NCBI RefSeq assembly: GCF_003688995.1
Contig: NZ_PENI01000037.1
Location: 1 to 64,000, forward strand
DNA length: 64,000 nucleotides
Direction of reading: 5' to 3'
Source: Streptomyces shenzhenensis
GTDB taxonomy: Bacteria > Actinomycetota > Actinomycetes > Streptomycetales > Streptomycetaceae
Positions 1 through 8,899 of this stretch are shown in pieces (position 1 is the stretch's first letter; each line of letters starts with the position of its first letter). The notes beneath the pieces are model-generated. The model searched no databases. It had not been told where the DNA came from and saw nothing but the letters and a program-made list of their open reading frames with translations. The position numbers and the translations under genes are program-made.

Positions 1-145
1 GCAGCGCCTGCTCGACCGCGTACTCGTCCAACTCGGAGAGCAGACCGTCCACATCATCCCGGTCGACGGTCAGGTCATCGGCGAAGTGCCGGTCACCCGT
101 GGCATCGGGCACATACTTCACAGTGACAACGATCCTCAAGCTCAC
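1..145 (-). CDS. etfB: Electron transfer flavoprotein beta subunit, 5' end (cut by window edge)
   Basis: The first 48 codons of EtfB, which with EtfA carries electrons from acyl-CoA dehydrogenases to the respiratory chain. The visible N-terminus begins MSLRIVVTVKYVPDATG (GTG start) and continues with an acidic stretch ending DEYAVEQAL, which I recognise as the conserved start of Streptomyces EtfB; this nucleotide-binding fold opens with the strand IVVTVKYVPD. An AGGAG Shine-Dalgarno sequence lies about 8 bases before the GTG. The rest of the gene, and probably etfA, lies beyond the left edge. The identification rests on this short stretch only, but the stretch is distinctive. Confidence 0.88.
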   Translation of the reverse strand, partial: MSLRIVVTVKYVPDATGDRHFADDLTVDRDDVDGLLSELDEYAVEQAL

Positions 146-363
146 GCCGGCTCTCCTACTGCATCGTCTGTTCTGGGCTGCCTCTTGCAGGCAGCATAGG
201 CGCCTGAAGCGGCTGATCCCGGTCGGGGCGTCCGCGCGCTCCGAACGAAATATTACTCGTCAGTACACTCATGTCTTTCCCGCTGAGCAAGCGCTTTGAA
301 CTGTGACCTTCGCAACGCAGCGTAACCGGAACCCGACGGCTTCGCAGGAGGGGCGGAGCACGC

Positions 364-873
364 TCAGTCCCTGAGCGCGCTGAAGCCGCCCTGGTGGTAC
401 AGCAGGGGGCGGCCGGCCCCGTCGGCGTCACCGAGTTCGACCTCGGCGAGCACGATGCGGTGATCGCCGGCGGGAACCCGGCCCACGACACGGCAGACGA
501 GCCAGGCGAGCACACCGTCGAGCACCGGCACGCCCTGCGGACCGACGCGCCAGGCGGTGGGCGGGCCGAACCGGTCGGCGCCGCTGCGGGCGAAGGTCGC
601 GGCCAGTTCGTGCTGGTGCTCGCCGAGTATGTGGACGCCGACATGGCCGGTCTCGGCTATCGCCGGCCAACTGGAGGCACCGGTGCCGATACCGAAGGAG
701 AGCAGCGGGGGCTCGGCCGACACGGAGGTGAGGGAGGTGGCGGTGAAGCCGACCGGCCCGAGGGCGCCGCGGGCGGTGATCACCGCGACCCCCGCGGCAT
801 GCCGCCGGAAGGCGGAGCGCAGCAGGTCGGGGGAGGCGAACCGGGGAGTGCGGAGGTCGGGCGTGGCCGTCAT
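364..873 (-). CDS. Flavin reductase-like (FMN-binding split-barrel) protein
   Basis: A 169-residue protein of the flavin-reductase-like family, which binds FMN and often supplies reduced flavin to a partner monooxygenase. Family hallmarks are FRRHAAGVAVITA near residue 20, GFTATSLTSVSAEPPLLSF at about 45-65, and GDHRIVLAEVE near residue 145. I chose the ATG at 873 because GAGAAGGA sits just upstream; a longer start at 921 adds 16 poorly conserved residues. It lies upstream of etfB on the same strand with a gap of about 220 bases, so co-transcription is possible but not shown. No partner monooxygenase is adjacent, so the substrate partner is unknown. Confidence 0.88.
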   Translation of the reverse strand: MTATPDLRTPRFASPDLLRSAFRRHAAGVAVITARGALGPVGFTATSLTSVSAEPPLLSFGIGTGASSWPAIAETGHVGVHILGEHQHELAATFARSGADRFGPPTAWRVGPQGVPVLDGVLAWLVCRVVGRVPAGDHRIVLAEVELGDADGAGRPLLYHQGGFSALRD

Positions 874-1081
874 GGAGTTGTCCTTCTCGGGGAGGTGACG
901 AGCGGGCCGGTGGCTGGTCAACAGCCCGGACAGCGCGCGCTCGCGGTGCGCGCCAGGTCGACGTGCGCGCGCCCGTGGAGAAGGAGTTCCGTGCCCATGC
1001 GGTCAGAGTGACGATACGTGGTACGCACAGTCAAGAACGTCCCGGTATCTGGAAGATGTCGCACCGTCACCGGCATCGCCG

Positions 1082-1474
1082 TCACACCGCCTTCCCCAGC
1101 GCCGCGATGACGTCGGCCTTGCGCGGCTGCCCGGCGGCCCGTCGCACCACACGTCCGTCGGCGTCGAGGACCAGCACGGTGGGGGTCCTGAGGATGCCCA
1201 GTTCCCGTACGAGGTCCAGGCGGGACTCGGCGTCGATCTCCACATGGGCGACACCGGGCACCAGGCCGGCCACCTCGCCGAGGACGCGCCGGGTCGCCCG
1301 GCAGGGTGCGCAGAAGGCGCTGGAGAACTGCACGAGCGTGGCCCGTTCCCCGAGGTCGCCACCCAGGTCGGCGACCCCGAGCCGCTTCCCCTCGTCCCGT
1401 CCGCGCATCCGCACTCTCCCGCTCCGCCGCTGGTGCCGCACTCCGTACGGGCTCACCGCCCCGCACAGCACCAC
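1082..1474 (-). CDS. Thioredoxin-family protein
   Basis: A thioredoxin-fold protein of about 130 residues with the redox motif FCAPC (C55 and C58 from the chosen start), followed by RTPTVLVLDADG, which contains the cis-proline. It should catalyse dithiol-disulfide exchange. Related Streptomyces proteins often begin with a short membrane anchor; here the N-terminus is a short basic stretch with no convincing transmembrane helix. I chose the GTG at 1474 because GAAGAGG precedes it; an ATG at 1408 just before the thioredoxin domain is an alternative. Upstream the frame stays open to 1651, but with poor codon quality. It is read towards the flavin reductase gene. Confidence 0.82.
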   Translation of the reverse strand: MVLCGAVSPYGVRHQRRSGRVRMRGRDEGKRLGVADLGGDLGERATLVQFSSAFCAPCRATRRVLGEVAGLVPGVAHVEIDAESRLDLVRELGILRTPTVLVLDADGRVVRRAAGQPRKADVIAALGKAV

Positions 1475-1740
1475 TCCGGTCCTCTTCTTCAGTAGCGCGC
1501 TCGAGGCCGCGGAGATTCCCGCTTTCCCGCACCTGTGCGCTGCGGAAGCCCAGCAGGGGCGCGAAACGCCGAGGTGACCGCTCCGCCGACGTGACGAGAA
1601 TCTCGCCGCGTCAGGGCACCAGGGCTGGCTCACCGTTCGTTCTTCGGGCACGATCTGCGAGACGCCGTAAACCTACGGCTGCGTAACTTATCCGCCGGGA
1701 ACGCCTTTCCCTGGCAGAGCAGGAAGGGTCCGTCCCGCCC

Positions 1741-2469
1741 ATGGCAGAGCTGGTCTACCGTCCCGTCATCGGTTTCGCGAGGACGCTGTTCAAGGTCTGG
1801 GACCTCAAGATCGACTGCAAGGGCTCGGAGAACATCCCGCGCTCGGGCGGCGCCGTGCTGGTGAGCAATCACATCAGCTATCTGGACTTCGTCTTCAACG
1901 GTCTTGCGGCCCTGCCGCAGAAGCGGCTCGTGCGCTTCATGGCGAAGGAGTCGGTCTTCCGCCACAAGGTCTCCGGTCCGCTGATGCGCGGGATGAAGCA
2001 CATTCCGGTGGACCGCGGCCAGGGCAACGCGGCCTACGCGCACGCGTTGGACTCCCTCCGGTCCGGCGAGATCGTCGGGGTGTTCCCGGAGGCCACGATC
2101 TCGCAGTCCTTCACGCTGAAGAGCTTCAAGTCGGGCGCCGCGCGACTCGCCCAGGAGGCGGGCGTCCCGCTGGTGCCGATGGCCGTGTGGGGCACGCAGC
2201 GGCTGTGGACCAAGGGCCATCCGCGCAACTTCAGGCGCAGCCACCTCCCGGTCACCGTCCGGGTAGGCGAGATGATCGAGGCGTCCCGCGACCAGTACGC
2301 GGGCGCCATCACCCGCCGGCTGCGCGAGCGGGTCCAGGATCTGCTGGACGCCGCACAGCGCGCCTACCCGGGACACCCGAAGGGCACCGACGACAGCTGG
2401 TGGCTGCCGGCCCATCTGGGCGGCACGGCCCCGACGCAGGAGGAGCTGCGCGCCGCCGAGGCCGGCTGA
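1741..2469 (+). CDS. 1-acylglycerol-3-phosphate O-acyltransferase family (PlsC-type)
   Basis: A 242-residue membrane-associated acyltransferase that should transfer an acyl chain to lysophosphatidate or a similar lysophospholipid. The catalytic HX4D motif is visible as NHISYLD (H44, D49). The acceptor-binding motif is VFPEATIS (E117), a common actinobacterial form of FPEGTRS. A further conserved block, VPLVPMAVWGT, follows. The C-terminus ends in a polar tail. The ATG at 1741 fits the family N-terminus; the nearest purine-rich stretch (GGAAGGG) is about 13 bases upstream, further than usual. The gene is divergent from the thioredoxin gene and convergent with the B3/4-domain gene. Confidence 0.9.
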   Translation: MAELVYRPVIGFARTLFKVWDLKIDCKGSENIPRSGGAVLVSNHISYLDFVFNGLAALPQKRLVRFMAKESVFRHKVSGPLMRGMKHIPVDRGQGNAAYAHALDSLRSGEIVGVFPEATISQSFTLKSFKSGAARLAQEAGVPLVPMAVWGTQRLWTKGHPRNFRRSHLPVTVRVGEMIEASRDQYAGAITRRLRERVQDLLDAAQRAYPGHPKGTDDSWWLPAHLGGTAPTQEELRAAEAG

Positions 2470-2536
2470 CCCCCGCCCGCGACGCCGCACTCACTCCCCC
2501 GGCTCTTCGCCCGCCCCTGGAGCGAGCGACGGCGAT

Positions 2537-3235
2537 CTACTGAGGGGCCGGGGCGCCGATGGCGATCCGGGCGCCGGGGCTGAACTTCTCCAGGAGCTCG
2601 GCGAGTTCGGCCGCGGCCCGCTCGATCTCGGCGACCGGCATCGGGGCGAGGCCCTCCAGCAGGAAGACGCCGGAGGCCGTCCGCTCGGTGAGCCGGGTGC
2701 GCGGGCCCTGGCGCCAGTTCCAGCGGCGGCAGGTCACACCCGCGTCGTCACGCCACACCGCCTCGCCCGCGTCCGGGTGTTCCACGGCCTCTTCACCGCC
2801 GGCGACGGTCACGAAGTCCTCGTCGCCCGTGGCGCGCACGAGCCGCATGGCGCCCTCGATGCGGTCGGCGTCCTCGCCGCCCACGGGGATCAGATGGGCG
2901 ACGCTGACGGCGTTGTAGAGGTCGACGAGCAGATTGATCCGGGGCAGTCCGGACTCGGACAGAGCCCTCCTCGCCAGTGCCTCCGCCGAGTTGCGGGTGC
3001 GGGACGGCTTGGCGCCGAACGCCGTGTACACCTCGCGCCAGGCCGCCATGTGCGGGTCCTCGTGCGGGGCGCGTCCGGCCAGGCGGGCGGCAAGCCTGCG
3101 GGCCGCGTCGTCGAGCAGGGCCGCACTCGCCTCGGTGCTGGGCCCGCCCACGAGGTCGTGCGCCTCGATCACGACGTGGGTGAAACCGGGCACGAGGGCG
3201 CGCACCTCGTCGGACACGGTGAGCGTGAGAGTCAT
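2537..3235 (-). CDS. B3/B4 tRNA-binding-domain protein
   Basis: A 232-residue stand-alone protein related to the B3/B4 domain of the phenylalanyl-tRNA synthetase beta subunit. Such free-standing proteins are thought to act in editing or as tRNA-binding accessory factors; the activity here is inferred. The conserved core is visible as HMAAWREVYTAFGAKPSRTR followed by LPRINLLVDLYNAVSVAHLIP, then a strand-rich C-terminal part with RRWNWRQGPRTRLT. A GAGGCGAGG ribosome-binding site lies just before ATG 3235. The transglutaminase-like gene ends only 10 bases upstream, so the two are probably one transcript. Confidence 0.85.
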   Translation of the reverse strand: MTLTLTVSDEVRALVPGFTHVVIEAHDLVGGPSTEASAALLDDAARRLAARLAGRAPHEDPHMAAWREVYTAFGAKPSRTRNSAEALARRALSESGLPRINLLVDLYNAVSVAHLIPVGGEDADRIEGAMRLVRATGDEDFVTVAGGEEAVEHPDAGEAVWRDDAGVTCRRWNWRQGPRTRLTERTASGVFLLEGLAPMPVAEIERAAAELAELLEKFSPGARIAIGAPAPQ

Positions 3236-3245
3236 CTGCCTCGCC

Positions 3246-3818
3246 TCAGAGTGCGGTGGGGAGCGTTTTCCAGAGGTGGGGCCGGTCGGGCGCGGTCTTC
3301 AGGGCGCGCAGGACGGCCGGGTGAGGTTCAGCATACAGGACCGGATAGTCCAACTCATTGGACTCCGGATCGGGCGTCCAGGCCAGCTGTTCGCCGTCGA
3401 GGGAGAACTGCGCGTCGACGCCGGGCTTGTTGCCGCGCGGGTCCTGCCGGTGCCACGCCCCGCGGAACCGGACGGCCACCAGTCCGTGCACCACGTCGAG
3501 CTTCTGGTAGCACAGCGCCGTGGGGATGTCCTCGGCCCGCAGCAGCGCGGCCAGCGCGTGCGCCTTCGCGAAGCAGATGCCGGTGCGCAGCGTGAGGACG
3601 TCGGAGGCGCGCCAGGTGACCCGCGGATCGCCGGCGTCCTGGGAGTGCGGAACGGTGTCGCGCACGAACTCGAAGGCGGCTCGCGCATAGGCATACGAGT
3701 CCGGGACGTCCGCGGCCAGCCGGGCGGCCGTCTCGCGCACCATCGGATGGTCATGGTCGATGGCCTCGTCCGCGGCCAGATATGCGGACAGGTCGGGCGT
3801 GTTCTGGATCAGCTCCAT
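3246..3818 (-). CDS. Transglutaminase-like domain protein
   Basis: A 190-residue protein with the papain-like transglutaminase core. The catalytic Cys lies in LRTGICFAKAHALAALLRA, the His in DVVHGLVAVRF, and the Asp in the following segment WHRQDPRG. Bacterial members act as cysteine proteases or amide-modifying enzymes; the substrate here cannot be told. I chose the ATG at 3818 (MELIQNTPDLS), which fits the family N-terminus; the frame stays open to 3887, but the extra residues look non-coding. The next gene, B3/B4, starts 10 bases after its stop, suggesting an operon. Confidence 0.85.
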   Translation of the reverse strand: MELIQNTPDLSAYLAADEAIDHDHPMVRETAARLAADVPDSYAYARAAFEFVRDTVPHSQDAGDPRVTWRASDVLTLRTGICFAKAHALAALLRAEDIPTALCYQKLDVVHGLVAVRFRGAWHRQDPRGNKPGVDAQFSLDGEQLAWTPDPESNELDYPVLYAEPHPAVLRALKTAPDRPHLWKTLPTAL

Positions 3819-3893
3819 ACCCGCAGAGCATAGGAATGCGATCACCCGGCCGTCAATGTTTTTCCAGGTGACCGCATATCTATGCATGCTGAT

Positions 3894-4973
3894 CTAGCGG
3901 TGCGCGGGGGCCATCTCCTCCTTGAGCGCCGCCACGAACGCGTCCACGTCCTCCTCGGTGGTGTCGAAGGCGCACATCCAGCGCACGACGCCGGCCGCCT
4001 CGTCCCAGAAGTAGAACCGGAACCGCTTCTGCAGCCGCTCGCCCACCTCGTGCGGCAGCCTGGCGAAGACACCGTTGGCCTGCACCGGGTGACAGATCTC
4101 CACCCCGTGCACCGCGCGCACGCCCTCGGCCAGCCGCTGCGCCATCTCGTTGGCGTGCCGCGCGTTGCGCAGCCACAGGTCCTTGGCGAACAGTGCCTCC
4201 AACTGCACCGAGACGAAACGCATCTTGGAGGCGAGCTGCATGGACATCTTGCGTATGTGCTTCATGTGGCGCACGGCGTCCTGGTTGATGACGACGACCG
4301 CCTCGCCGTACACGGCGCCGTTCTTCGTCCCGCCCAGGGAGAGGATGTCGACGCCGACGGCGTTGGTCAGCGCACGCATGGGCACGTCCAGGGAGGCCGC
4401 CGCGTTGGCCAGCCGGGAGCCGTCCAGGTGCACCGTCATGCCGTGCGCGTGGGCGTGCTCGCAGATCGCGCGGATCTCGCCGGGGGTGTAGACGGTGCCC
4501 AGTTCCGTGCTCTGGGTGATCGAGACGGCCTGCGGCATCGCCCGGTGCTCGTCCTCCCAGCCGTACGCCTGCCGGTCGATCAGCTCCGGCGTGAGCTTGC
4601 CGTCCGGCGTGGGCACGGTGAGCAGCTTGAGCCCGGCCATCCGCTCGGGTGCGCCGCCCTCGTCGACGTTGATGTGCGCGCTCTCGGCGCAGATCACCGC
4701 GCCCCAGCGGTCGGTGACCGCCTGGAGCGCGACGACGTTCGCGCCGGTGCCGTTGAAGACCGGGAAGGCCTCCGCCGTGGGCCCGAAGTGGCTGCGGACG
4801 ATCTGCTGGAGGTTCTGGGTGTAGGCGTCCGCGCCGTAGGCGACCTGATGGCCGCCGTTGGCCAGCGCCAGGGCCGCGAGCACCTCGGGGTGCGCCCCCG
4901 CGTAGTTGTCACTGGCGAAACCGCGGACCTGCGGGTCGTGATGGCGACGGGCGTCGGTCCTGGGAGGGTTCAC
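3894..4973 (-). CDS. Low-specificity L-threonine aldolase-type PLP enzyme
   Basis: A fold-type I PLP enzyme of 359 residues that should cleave threonine or allo-threonine to glycine and acetaldehyde. The PLP-binding lysine lies in DILSLGGTKNGA (about K217). Other family marks are FASDNYAGAHPEVLAAL at the start, FNGTGANVVAL, and the cofactor-binding HLDGSRLANA. I chose the GTG at 4973 because it overlaps the stop of the SDR gene as GTGA, a typical coupled start; an ATG at 4991 would add six residues. It is the last gene of a coupled three-gene set DUF6421 - SDR - aldolase, implying a shared but unidentified pathway. Confidence 0.87.
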   Translation of the reverse strand: MNPPRTDARRHHDPQVRGFASDNYAGAHPEVLAALALANGGHQVAYGADAYTQNLQQIVRSHFGPTAEAFPVFNGTGANVVALQAVTDRWGAVICAESAHINVDEGGAPERMAGLKLLTVPTPDGKLTPELIDRQAYGWEDEHRAMPQAVSITQSTELGTVYTPGEIRAICEHAHAHGMTVHLDGSRLANAAASLDVPMRALTNAVGVDILSLGGTKNGAVYGEAVVVINQDAVRHMKHIRKMSMQLASKMRFVSVQLEALFAKDLWLRNARHANEMAQRLAEGVRAVHGVEICHPVQANGVFARLPHEVGERLQKRFRFYFWDEAAGVVRWMCAFDTTEEDVDAFVAALKEEMAPAHR

Positions 4974-5722
4974 GGCTTCTCGGTCAGCCACAGACGGTGT
5001 CCGTTCACTTCGGTTGCGGGCTTGGTCCAGATCCCGGTGATGGCCTCGGCCAGGTCATCGACGTCCGTGAAGCCCGCGAACTTCGCGTTGGGGCGTTCGG
5101 CGCGCATCGCCGCGTGCACCAACGCCTTCACCACCAGGATGACAGCCGCCGAGGTCGGCCCCTCGGCGCCCCCGGCCTTGCGGAAGTAGTCGGCCATGGC
5201 CAGCGTCCAGGCCTCGGCCGCGGCCTTGGCGGCGGCGTACGCCGCGTTGCCCGCGGTGGGCCTGCTGGCGCCCGCGGCACTGATCAGCACGTAGCGGCCG
5301 CGCTCGCTGCGCTGGAGCGCCTCGTGGAAGGCGAGCGAGGTGTGCTGCACGGTGCGGATGAGCAGCAGTTCCAGGAAGTCCCAGTCGTCGAGGCTGGTCT
5401 TGGTGAAGGTCTCGCTGCCGCGCCAGCCGCCGACGAGGTGCACGAGTCCGTCGACCCGGCCGAAGTCCTTCTCGATGTGGGTGGCCCAGTCGCGGGTGGA
5501 CTGCAGGTCGAGCAGGTCCACCGTGTCCCCGGTGACGGTGGCGCCGCCGGAGGCGTAGCGGGCCGCGTCGACGGCCTCGGAGAGCCGCTCCGGGTCGTTG
5601 TCCGCCCCGACGACCGTCGCCCCCGCCTCGGCGAGCCTGCGCAGCGCGGCCCGGCCGGCGGGTCCGCCCGCGCCCGCCACCGCGATGACCGCACCGCTCA
5701 GTTGCCCGTTCCCGTTCCCCAT
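4970..5722 (-). CDS. Short-chain dehydrogenase/reductase
   Basis: A 250-residue SDR with the N-terminal glycine-rich dinucleotide site VAGAGGPAGRAAL and a downstream AAYAAAKAAAEAW segment. That segment holds the SDR Y-x3-K pair as YAAAK, preceded by a serine in LISAAGASRPT. An NAD(P)H-dependent oxidoreductase is expected; the substrate is unknown. The ATG at 5722 has a strong AGGAGGAG ribosome-binding site. A GTG at 5767 overlapping the DUF6421 stop as GTGA is an alternative that would add 15 residues. It sits between DUF6421 and the threonine aldolase, with which it shares a 4-base stop/start overlap. Confidence 0.85.
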   Translation of the reverse strand: MGNGNGQLSGAVIAVAGAGGPAGRAALRRLAEAGATVVGADNDPERLSEAVDAARYASGGATVTGDTVDLLDLQSTRDWATHIEKDFGRVDGLVHLVGGWRGSETFTKTSLDDWDFLELLLIRTVQHTSLAFHEALQRSERGRYVLISAAGASRPTAGNAAYAAAKAAAEAWTLAMADYFRKAGGAEGPTSAAVILVVKALVHAAMRAERPNAKFAGFTDVDDLAEAITGIWTKPATEVNGHRLWLTEKP

Positions 5723-5763
5723 CTTCTCCTCCTGAGCCTGCCGAGCGTCTACGGTGCGGTCGC

Positions 5764-7161
5764 TCACGCGGCGACCGGCTCGGCGCCGTCCGCGGTGATG
5801 CCCCGGGTGGCGGCGATCACGTTCTTCAGTTTCTTGGACAGCGCCTCATAGAACATGCTCAGCGGAAACTCGTCCGGAAGCACGTCATCCACGAGTTTGC
5901 GCGGCGGCAGGGTCAGGTCGAGGGCGTCCGGGCCCTTGGCCCACTTGGAGCCCGGGTGCGGGGCCAGGTAGGCGGAGACGAGTTCGTAGCCGGCGAACCA
6001 GTGGACGAGCTTGGGGCGGTCGATGCCGTCGCGGTAGAGCTTCTCGATCTCGGCGCACAGCTGGTTGGTGACCTGCGGGGCGCGCTCCCAGTCGATGGAG
6101 AGCCTGTTGTCGGTCCAGCGGACGACGTCGTGCCGGTGCAGGTAGGCGAAGAGGAGCTGGCCGCCGAGGCCGTCGTAGTTGCGCACGCGCTCGCCGGTCA
6201 CCGGGAAGCGGAACATGCGGTCGAAGAGCACCGCGTACTGCACGTCCCGGGCCTGCGGAACGCCGTCGGCCGCGAGCTTCACGGCCTCCTTGAAGGCGGT
6301 GAGGTCGCAGCGCAGCTCTTCGAGGCCGTACATCCAGAACGGCTGCCGCTGCTTGATCATGAACGGGTCGAACGGCAGGTCGCCGTGGCTGTGGGTGCGG
6401 TCGTGCACCATGTCCCACAGCACGAAGGCCTCCTCGCAGCGCTTCTGGTCGTGCACCAGCGCGGCGATGTCCTCGGGCAGCTCAAGGCCCAGCAGGTCGA
6501 CGGCCGCGGCGGTCACGCGGCGGAAGCGGGCGGCCTCGCGGTCGCAGAAGATGCCACCCCAGGAGAATCGTTCCGGCGCCTCGCGCACGGCGATGGTCTC
6601 GGGGAACAGGACGGCCGAGTTGGTGTCGTAGCCCGCCGTGAAGTCCTCGAAGGTGATGCCGCAGAACAGCGGGTTGTCGTAGCGGGTGCGCTCCAGTTCG
6701 GCCAGCCAGTCGGGCCAGACCATGCGCAGCACGACCGCCTCCAGGTTGCGGTCCGGGTTGCCGTTCTGCGTGTACATCGGGAAGACCACCAGGTGCTGGA
6801 GGCCGTCGGCACGGTGCGCCGCGGGCTGGAAGGCCAGCAGCGAGTCGAGGAAGTCGGGCACCCGGAAGCCGTCGTCGGCCCAGCGGCGCAGGTCCCGGAC
6901 GAGCGCCTGGTGATAGGCGGCGTCGTACGGCACCAGTGGGGACAGCTGCTCGACGGCGCGGATGACGCGGCGCACGGCCTCCTCGGCGTCGGCCCGGTCC
7001 GGGGCGCCCGCCGCGTCGAAGTCGATCGCCCCGTCCTTGGACTGCCACGGCCGGATCCGCTCCACGGCATCCTTGAGCACGGGCCACGCCGGGTGCTCGA
7101 TCACCCTGGCCGTCGAAGAAACCTGCTCCCCCGCACCCGCCTGCACAAGAATTTCCGTCAT
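5764..7161 (-). CDS. DUF6421 family protein
   Basis: A 465-residue cytoplasmic protein that I recognise as DUF6421, a family of unknown function conserved in streptomycetes. It has no signal peptide or membrane segment. Aromatic- and His-rich blocks such as MVHDRTHSHGDLPFDPFMIK and FWMYGLEELRCDLTAFKEA could hold a metal or active site, but this is speculation. It heads a coupled cluster with an SDR and a threonine aldolase. The ATG at 7161 follows a GGAGGA-containing leader. Function is unknown; the conserved neighbourhood suggests an enzymatic role with the SDR. Confidence 0.8.
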   Translation of the reverse strand: MTEILVQAGAGEQVSSTARVIEHPAWPVLKDAVERIRPWQSKDGAIDFDAAGAPDRADAEEAVRRVIRAVEQLSPLVPYDAAYHQALVRDLRRWADDGFRVPDFLDSLLAFQPAAHRADGLQHLVVFPMYTQNGNPDRNLEAVVLRMVWPDWLAELERTRYDNPLFCGITFEDFTAGYDTNSAVLFPETIAVREAPERFSWGGIFCDREAARFRRVTAAAVDLLGLELPEDIAALVHDQKRCEEAFVLWDMVHDRTHSHGDLPFDPFMIKQRQPFWMYGLEELRCDLTAFKEAVKLAADGVPQARDVQYAVLFDRMFRFPVTGERVRNYDGLGGQLLFAYLHRHDVVRWTDNRLSIDWERAPQVTNQLCAEIEKLYRDGIDRPKLVHWFAGYELVSAYLAPHPGSKWAKGPDALDLTLPPRKLVDDVLPDEFPLSMFYEALSKKLKNVIAATRGITADGAEPVAA

Positions 7162-7601
7162 GTCCCATCCTCCACGGGAGAACCTCGCGTAAGGACACCG
7201 TATGCATCCAAGGTTTCTCCTAGCAAGGGGAGCCTCGGGAAATTATCCTGTGACACCGCATCGTCACCGCTCTTTTTCCTGCGATAAACCGTGACGACGC
7301 TCACTTCCGCTCCGCGCAGCGATTCGACGCACGGCCCGCGCCGCGCCGGGGCAGGACCGGGGCGCGGAGGCGCGGGACAAGGATCCTGCCGGTCAACTCC
7401 GTGCCCGGACTCGCCCACGCCAGGGTGACGGCCACCCGGACGTACGGGCCGAGAACCGCCCCGCCCGTCACCCCGATCCCCCGTGTACGCGCGGTTTCAA
7501 CGGCGGACCCGGCGGTTAGGCTGCGATTCCGCCGCGCGGACAACGACGTCCGTCCGGTCCGCGCGCGTGCCGAGCCGCCGTCGACGGAAGCGAGTCGAAC
7601 C
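7162..7601. other. Divergent intergenic region between DUF6421 and GDPD
   Basis: About 440 bases with no supportable gene. The part nearest DUF6421 (about 7200-7300) is relatively AT-rich for this genome, with stretches such as GGGAAATTATCCTG and GCGATAAACC, and probably holds the promoter of the DUF6421 operon. The part nearest GDPD is GC-rich and open in several frames without protein-like content. Confidence 0.5.
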
Positions 7602-8285
7602 TTGAACCTCCTTACCATCGGTCACCGCGGAGTCATGGGCGTCGAGCCCGAGAACACCCTCCGTTCCTTCGTCGCCGCCCAGCAGGCCGGCCTCGACGCC
7701 ATCGAACTCGATCTGCACCTGAGCAAGGACGGTGCCCTCGTCGTCATGCACGACGCGGAGGTGGACCGCACGACCGACGGCACCGGCCCGATCGCCGAGA
7801 AGACCCTCGCCGAGCTGCGCACGCTCGACGCGGGCCGCGGCGAGCGCGTCCCGGTGTTCGAGGAGGTCCTGGACGCCGTCAGGACGCCCCTGCAGGCCGA
7901 GATCAAGGATGTGGCGGCGGCCCGCGCGCTGGCCGAGGTGATGCTCCGCCGGGACCTGGTCTCCCGGGTGGAGGTCTCCTCGTTCCACAACGAGGCGATC
8001 ACCGAGATCGCCCGGCTCGTGCCGGGCGTGCGCACCGCGCTGATCGCCGGCCGCTACGGCACGGACGTCGTGGAGCGCGCCGTCGAGGCCCGGGCCGCGA
8101 CCGTCTGCCTCGAGATCCGGCGGCTGACCCTGGAGGTCGTGGAGCGCGCCCGCAAGGCGGACCTGAGGATCATCGGCTGGGTGGTGAACACGCAGGAGCA
8201 GCTGCGGCTGGTGCGGGCCCTGGAGCTGGACGGCGCGACGACCGACTACCCGCAGATCAAGCGGACCGGCCGGTTCACGGCGTGA
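7602..8285 (+). CDS. Glycerophosphodiester phosphodiesterase
   Basis: A 227-residue GDPD-family TIM-barrel enzyme that hydrolyses glycerophosphodiesters to glycerol-3-phosphate and an alcohol. The diagnostic start IGHRGVMGVEPENTLRSF holds the catalytic His and the Glu-Asn metal-site pair. IELDLHLSKDGALVVMHDAEVDRTTDGTG holds the second His and acidic ligands, and GWVVNT lies near the C-terminus. I chose the TTG at 7602 because the conserved family sequence begins there; the frame is open upstream, but those residues do not look like the family. No signal peptide is seen, so it is likely cytoplasmic. It converges with the GNAT gene, 3 bases apart. Confidence 0.9.
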   Translation: MNLLTIGHRGVMGVEPENTLRSFVAAQQAGLDAIELDLHLSKDGALVVMHDAEVDRTTDGTGPIAEKTLAELRTLDAGRGERVPVFEEVLDAVRTPLQAEIKDVAAARALAEVMLRRDLVSRVEVSSFHNEAITEIARLVPGVRTALIAGRYGTDVVERAVEARAATVCLEIRRLTLEVVERARKADLRIIGWVVNTQEQLRLVRALELDGATTDYPQIKRTGRFTA

Positions 8286-8288
8286 GGG

Positions 8289-8828
8289 TCAGCCGAGTTC
8301 CTTGACCAGCAGCTCGAACCGCAGGCCGGCGCGGCGCGGGATACCGAAGCGCTCGTCGCCGTACGGGAACGGGGTCATCCGTCCCGTACGGCGGTAGCCG
8401 CGGCGCTCGTACCAGGCGATGAGGTCCTCGCGCACGGAGATCACCGTCATGTGCATCTCGGTGACGGCCCAGTTCTCGCGGGCCTGCCGCTCCGCCTCCG
8501 CGAGCACCAGCTTGCCGAGACCCGCGCCCTGCTGGGTGGGGCTGACCGCGAACATGCCGAAGTAGGCGTGGCCGCCGCGGTGTTCGAGCTGGCAGCAGGC
8601 GACCACCGCGTCCTGCCGCCGCACCGTCAGCAGCCTGCTGTCGGGCGACTTGATCACTTCCAGCACGCCCTCGGGATCGGTGCGCTGCCCGTCCAGGATG
8701 TCCGCCTCACTGGTCCACCCGGCCCGGCTGGCGTCGCCGCGGTACGCCGATTCGACCAGCGCGACCAACGTGTCCACGTCGGCGTCGGTGGCGTCACGGA
8801 AGGTGAGTCCGGTGGCGGTGGTGTCCAT
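8289..8828 (-). CDS. GNAT-family N-acetyltransferase
   Basis: A 179-residue acetyltransferase that uses acetyl-CoA to modify an amine on an unknown small molecule or protein. The acetyl-CoA-binding motif A is visible as FAVSPTQQGAGLGKLVLAEAE, with the family's Q/R-x-x-G-x-G/A pattern in QQGAGLG. Motif B ends with YERRGYRRTGRM. The ATG at 8828 is preceded by GGAGAG at a normal distance. The gene is convergent with GDPD and divergent from the VOC protein. Confidence 0.87.
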   Translation of the reverse strand: MDTTATGLTFRDATDADVDTLVALVESAYRGDASRAGWTSEADILDGQRTDPEGVLEVIKSPDSRLLTVRRQDAVVACCQLEHRGGHAYFGMFAVSPTQQGAGLGKLVLAEAERQARENWAVTEMHMTVISVREDLIAWYERRGYRRTGRMTPFPYGDERFGIPRRAGLRFELLVKELG

Positions 8829-8899
8829 GGGCAGAGCTCTCCGATCTGGGGCGCGGCACGGCACGGATGAGGGTAACCCTGCTACTAGGGTGCGGGCGC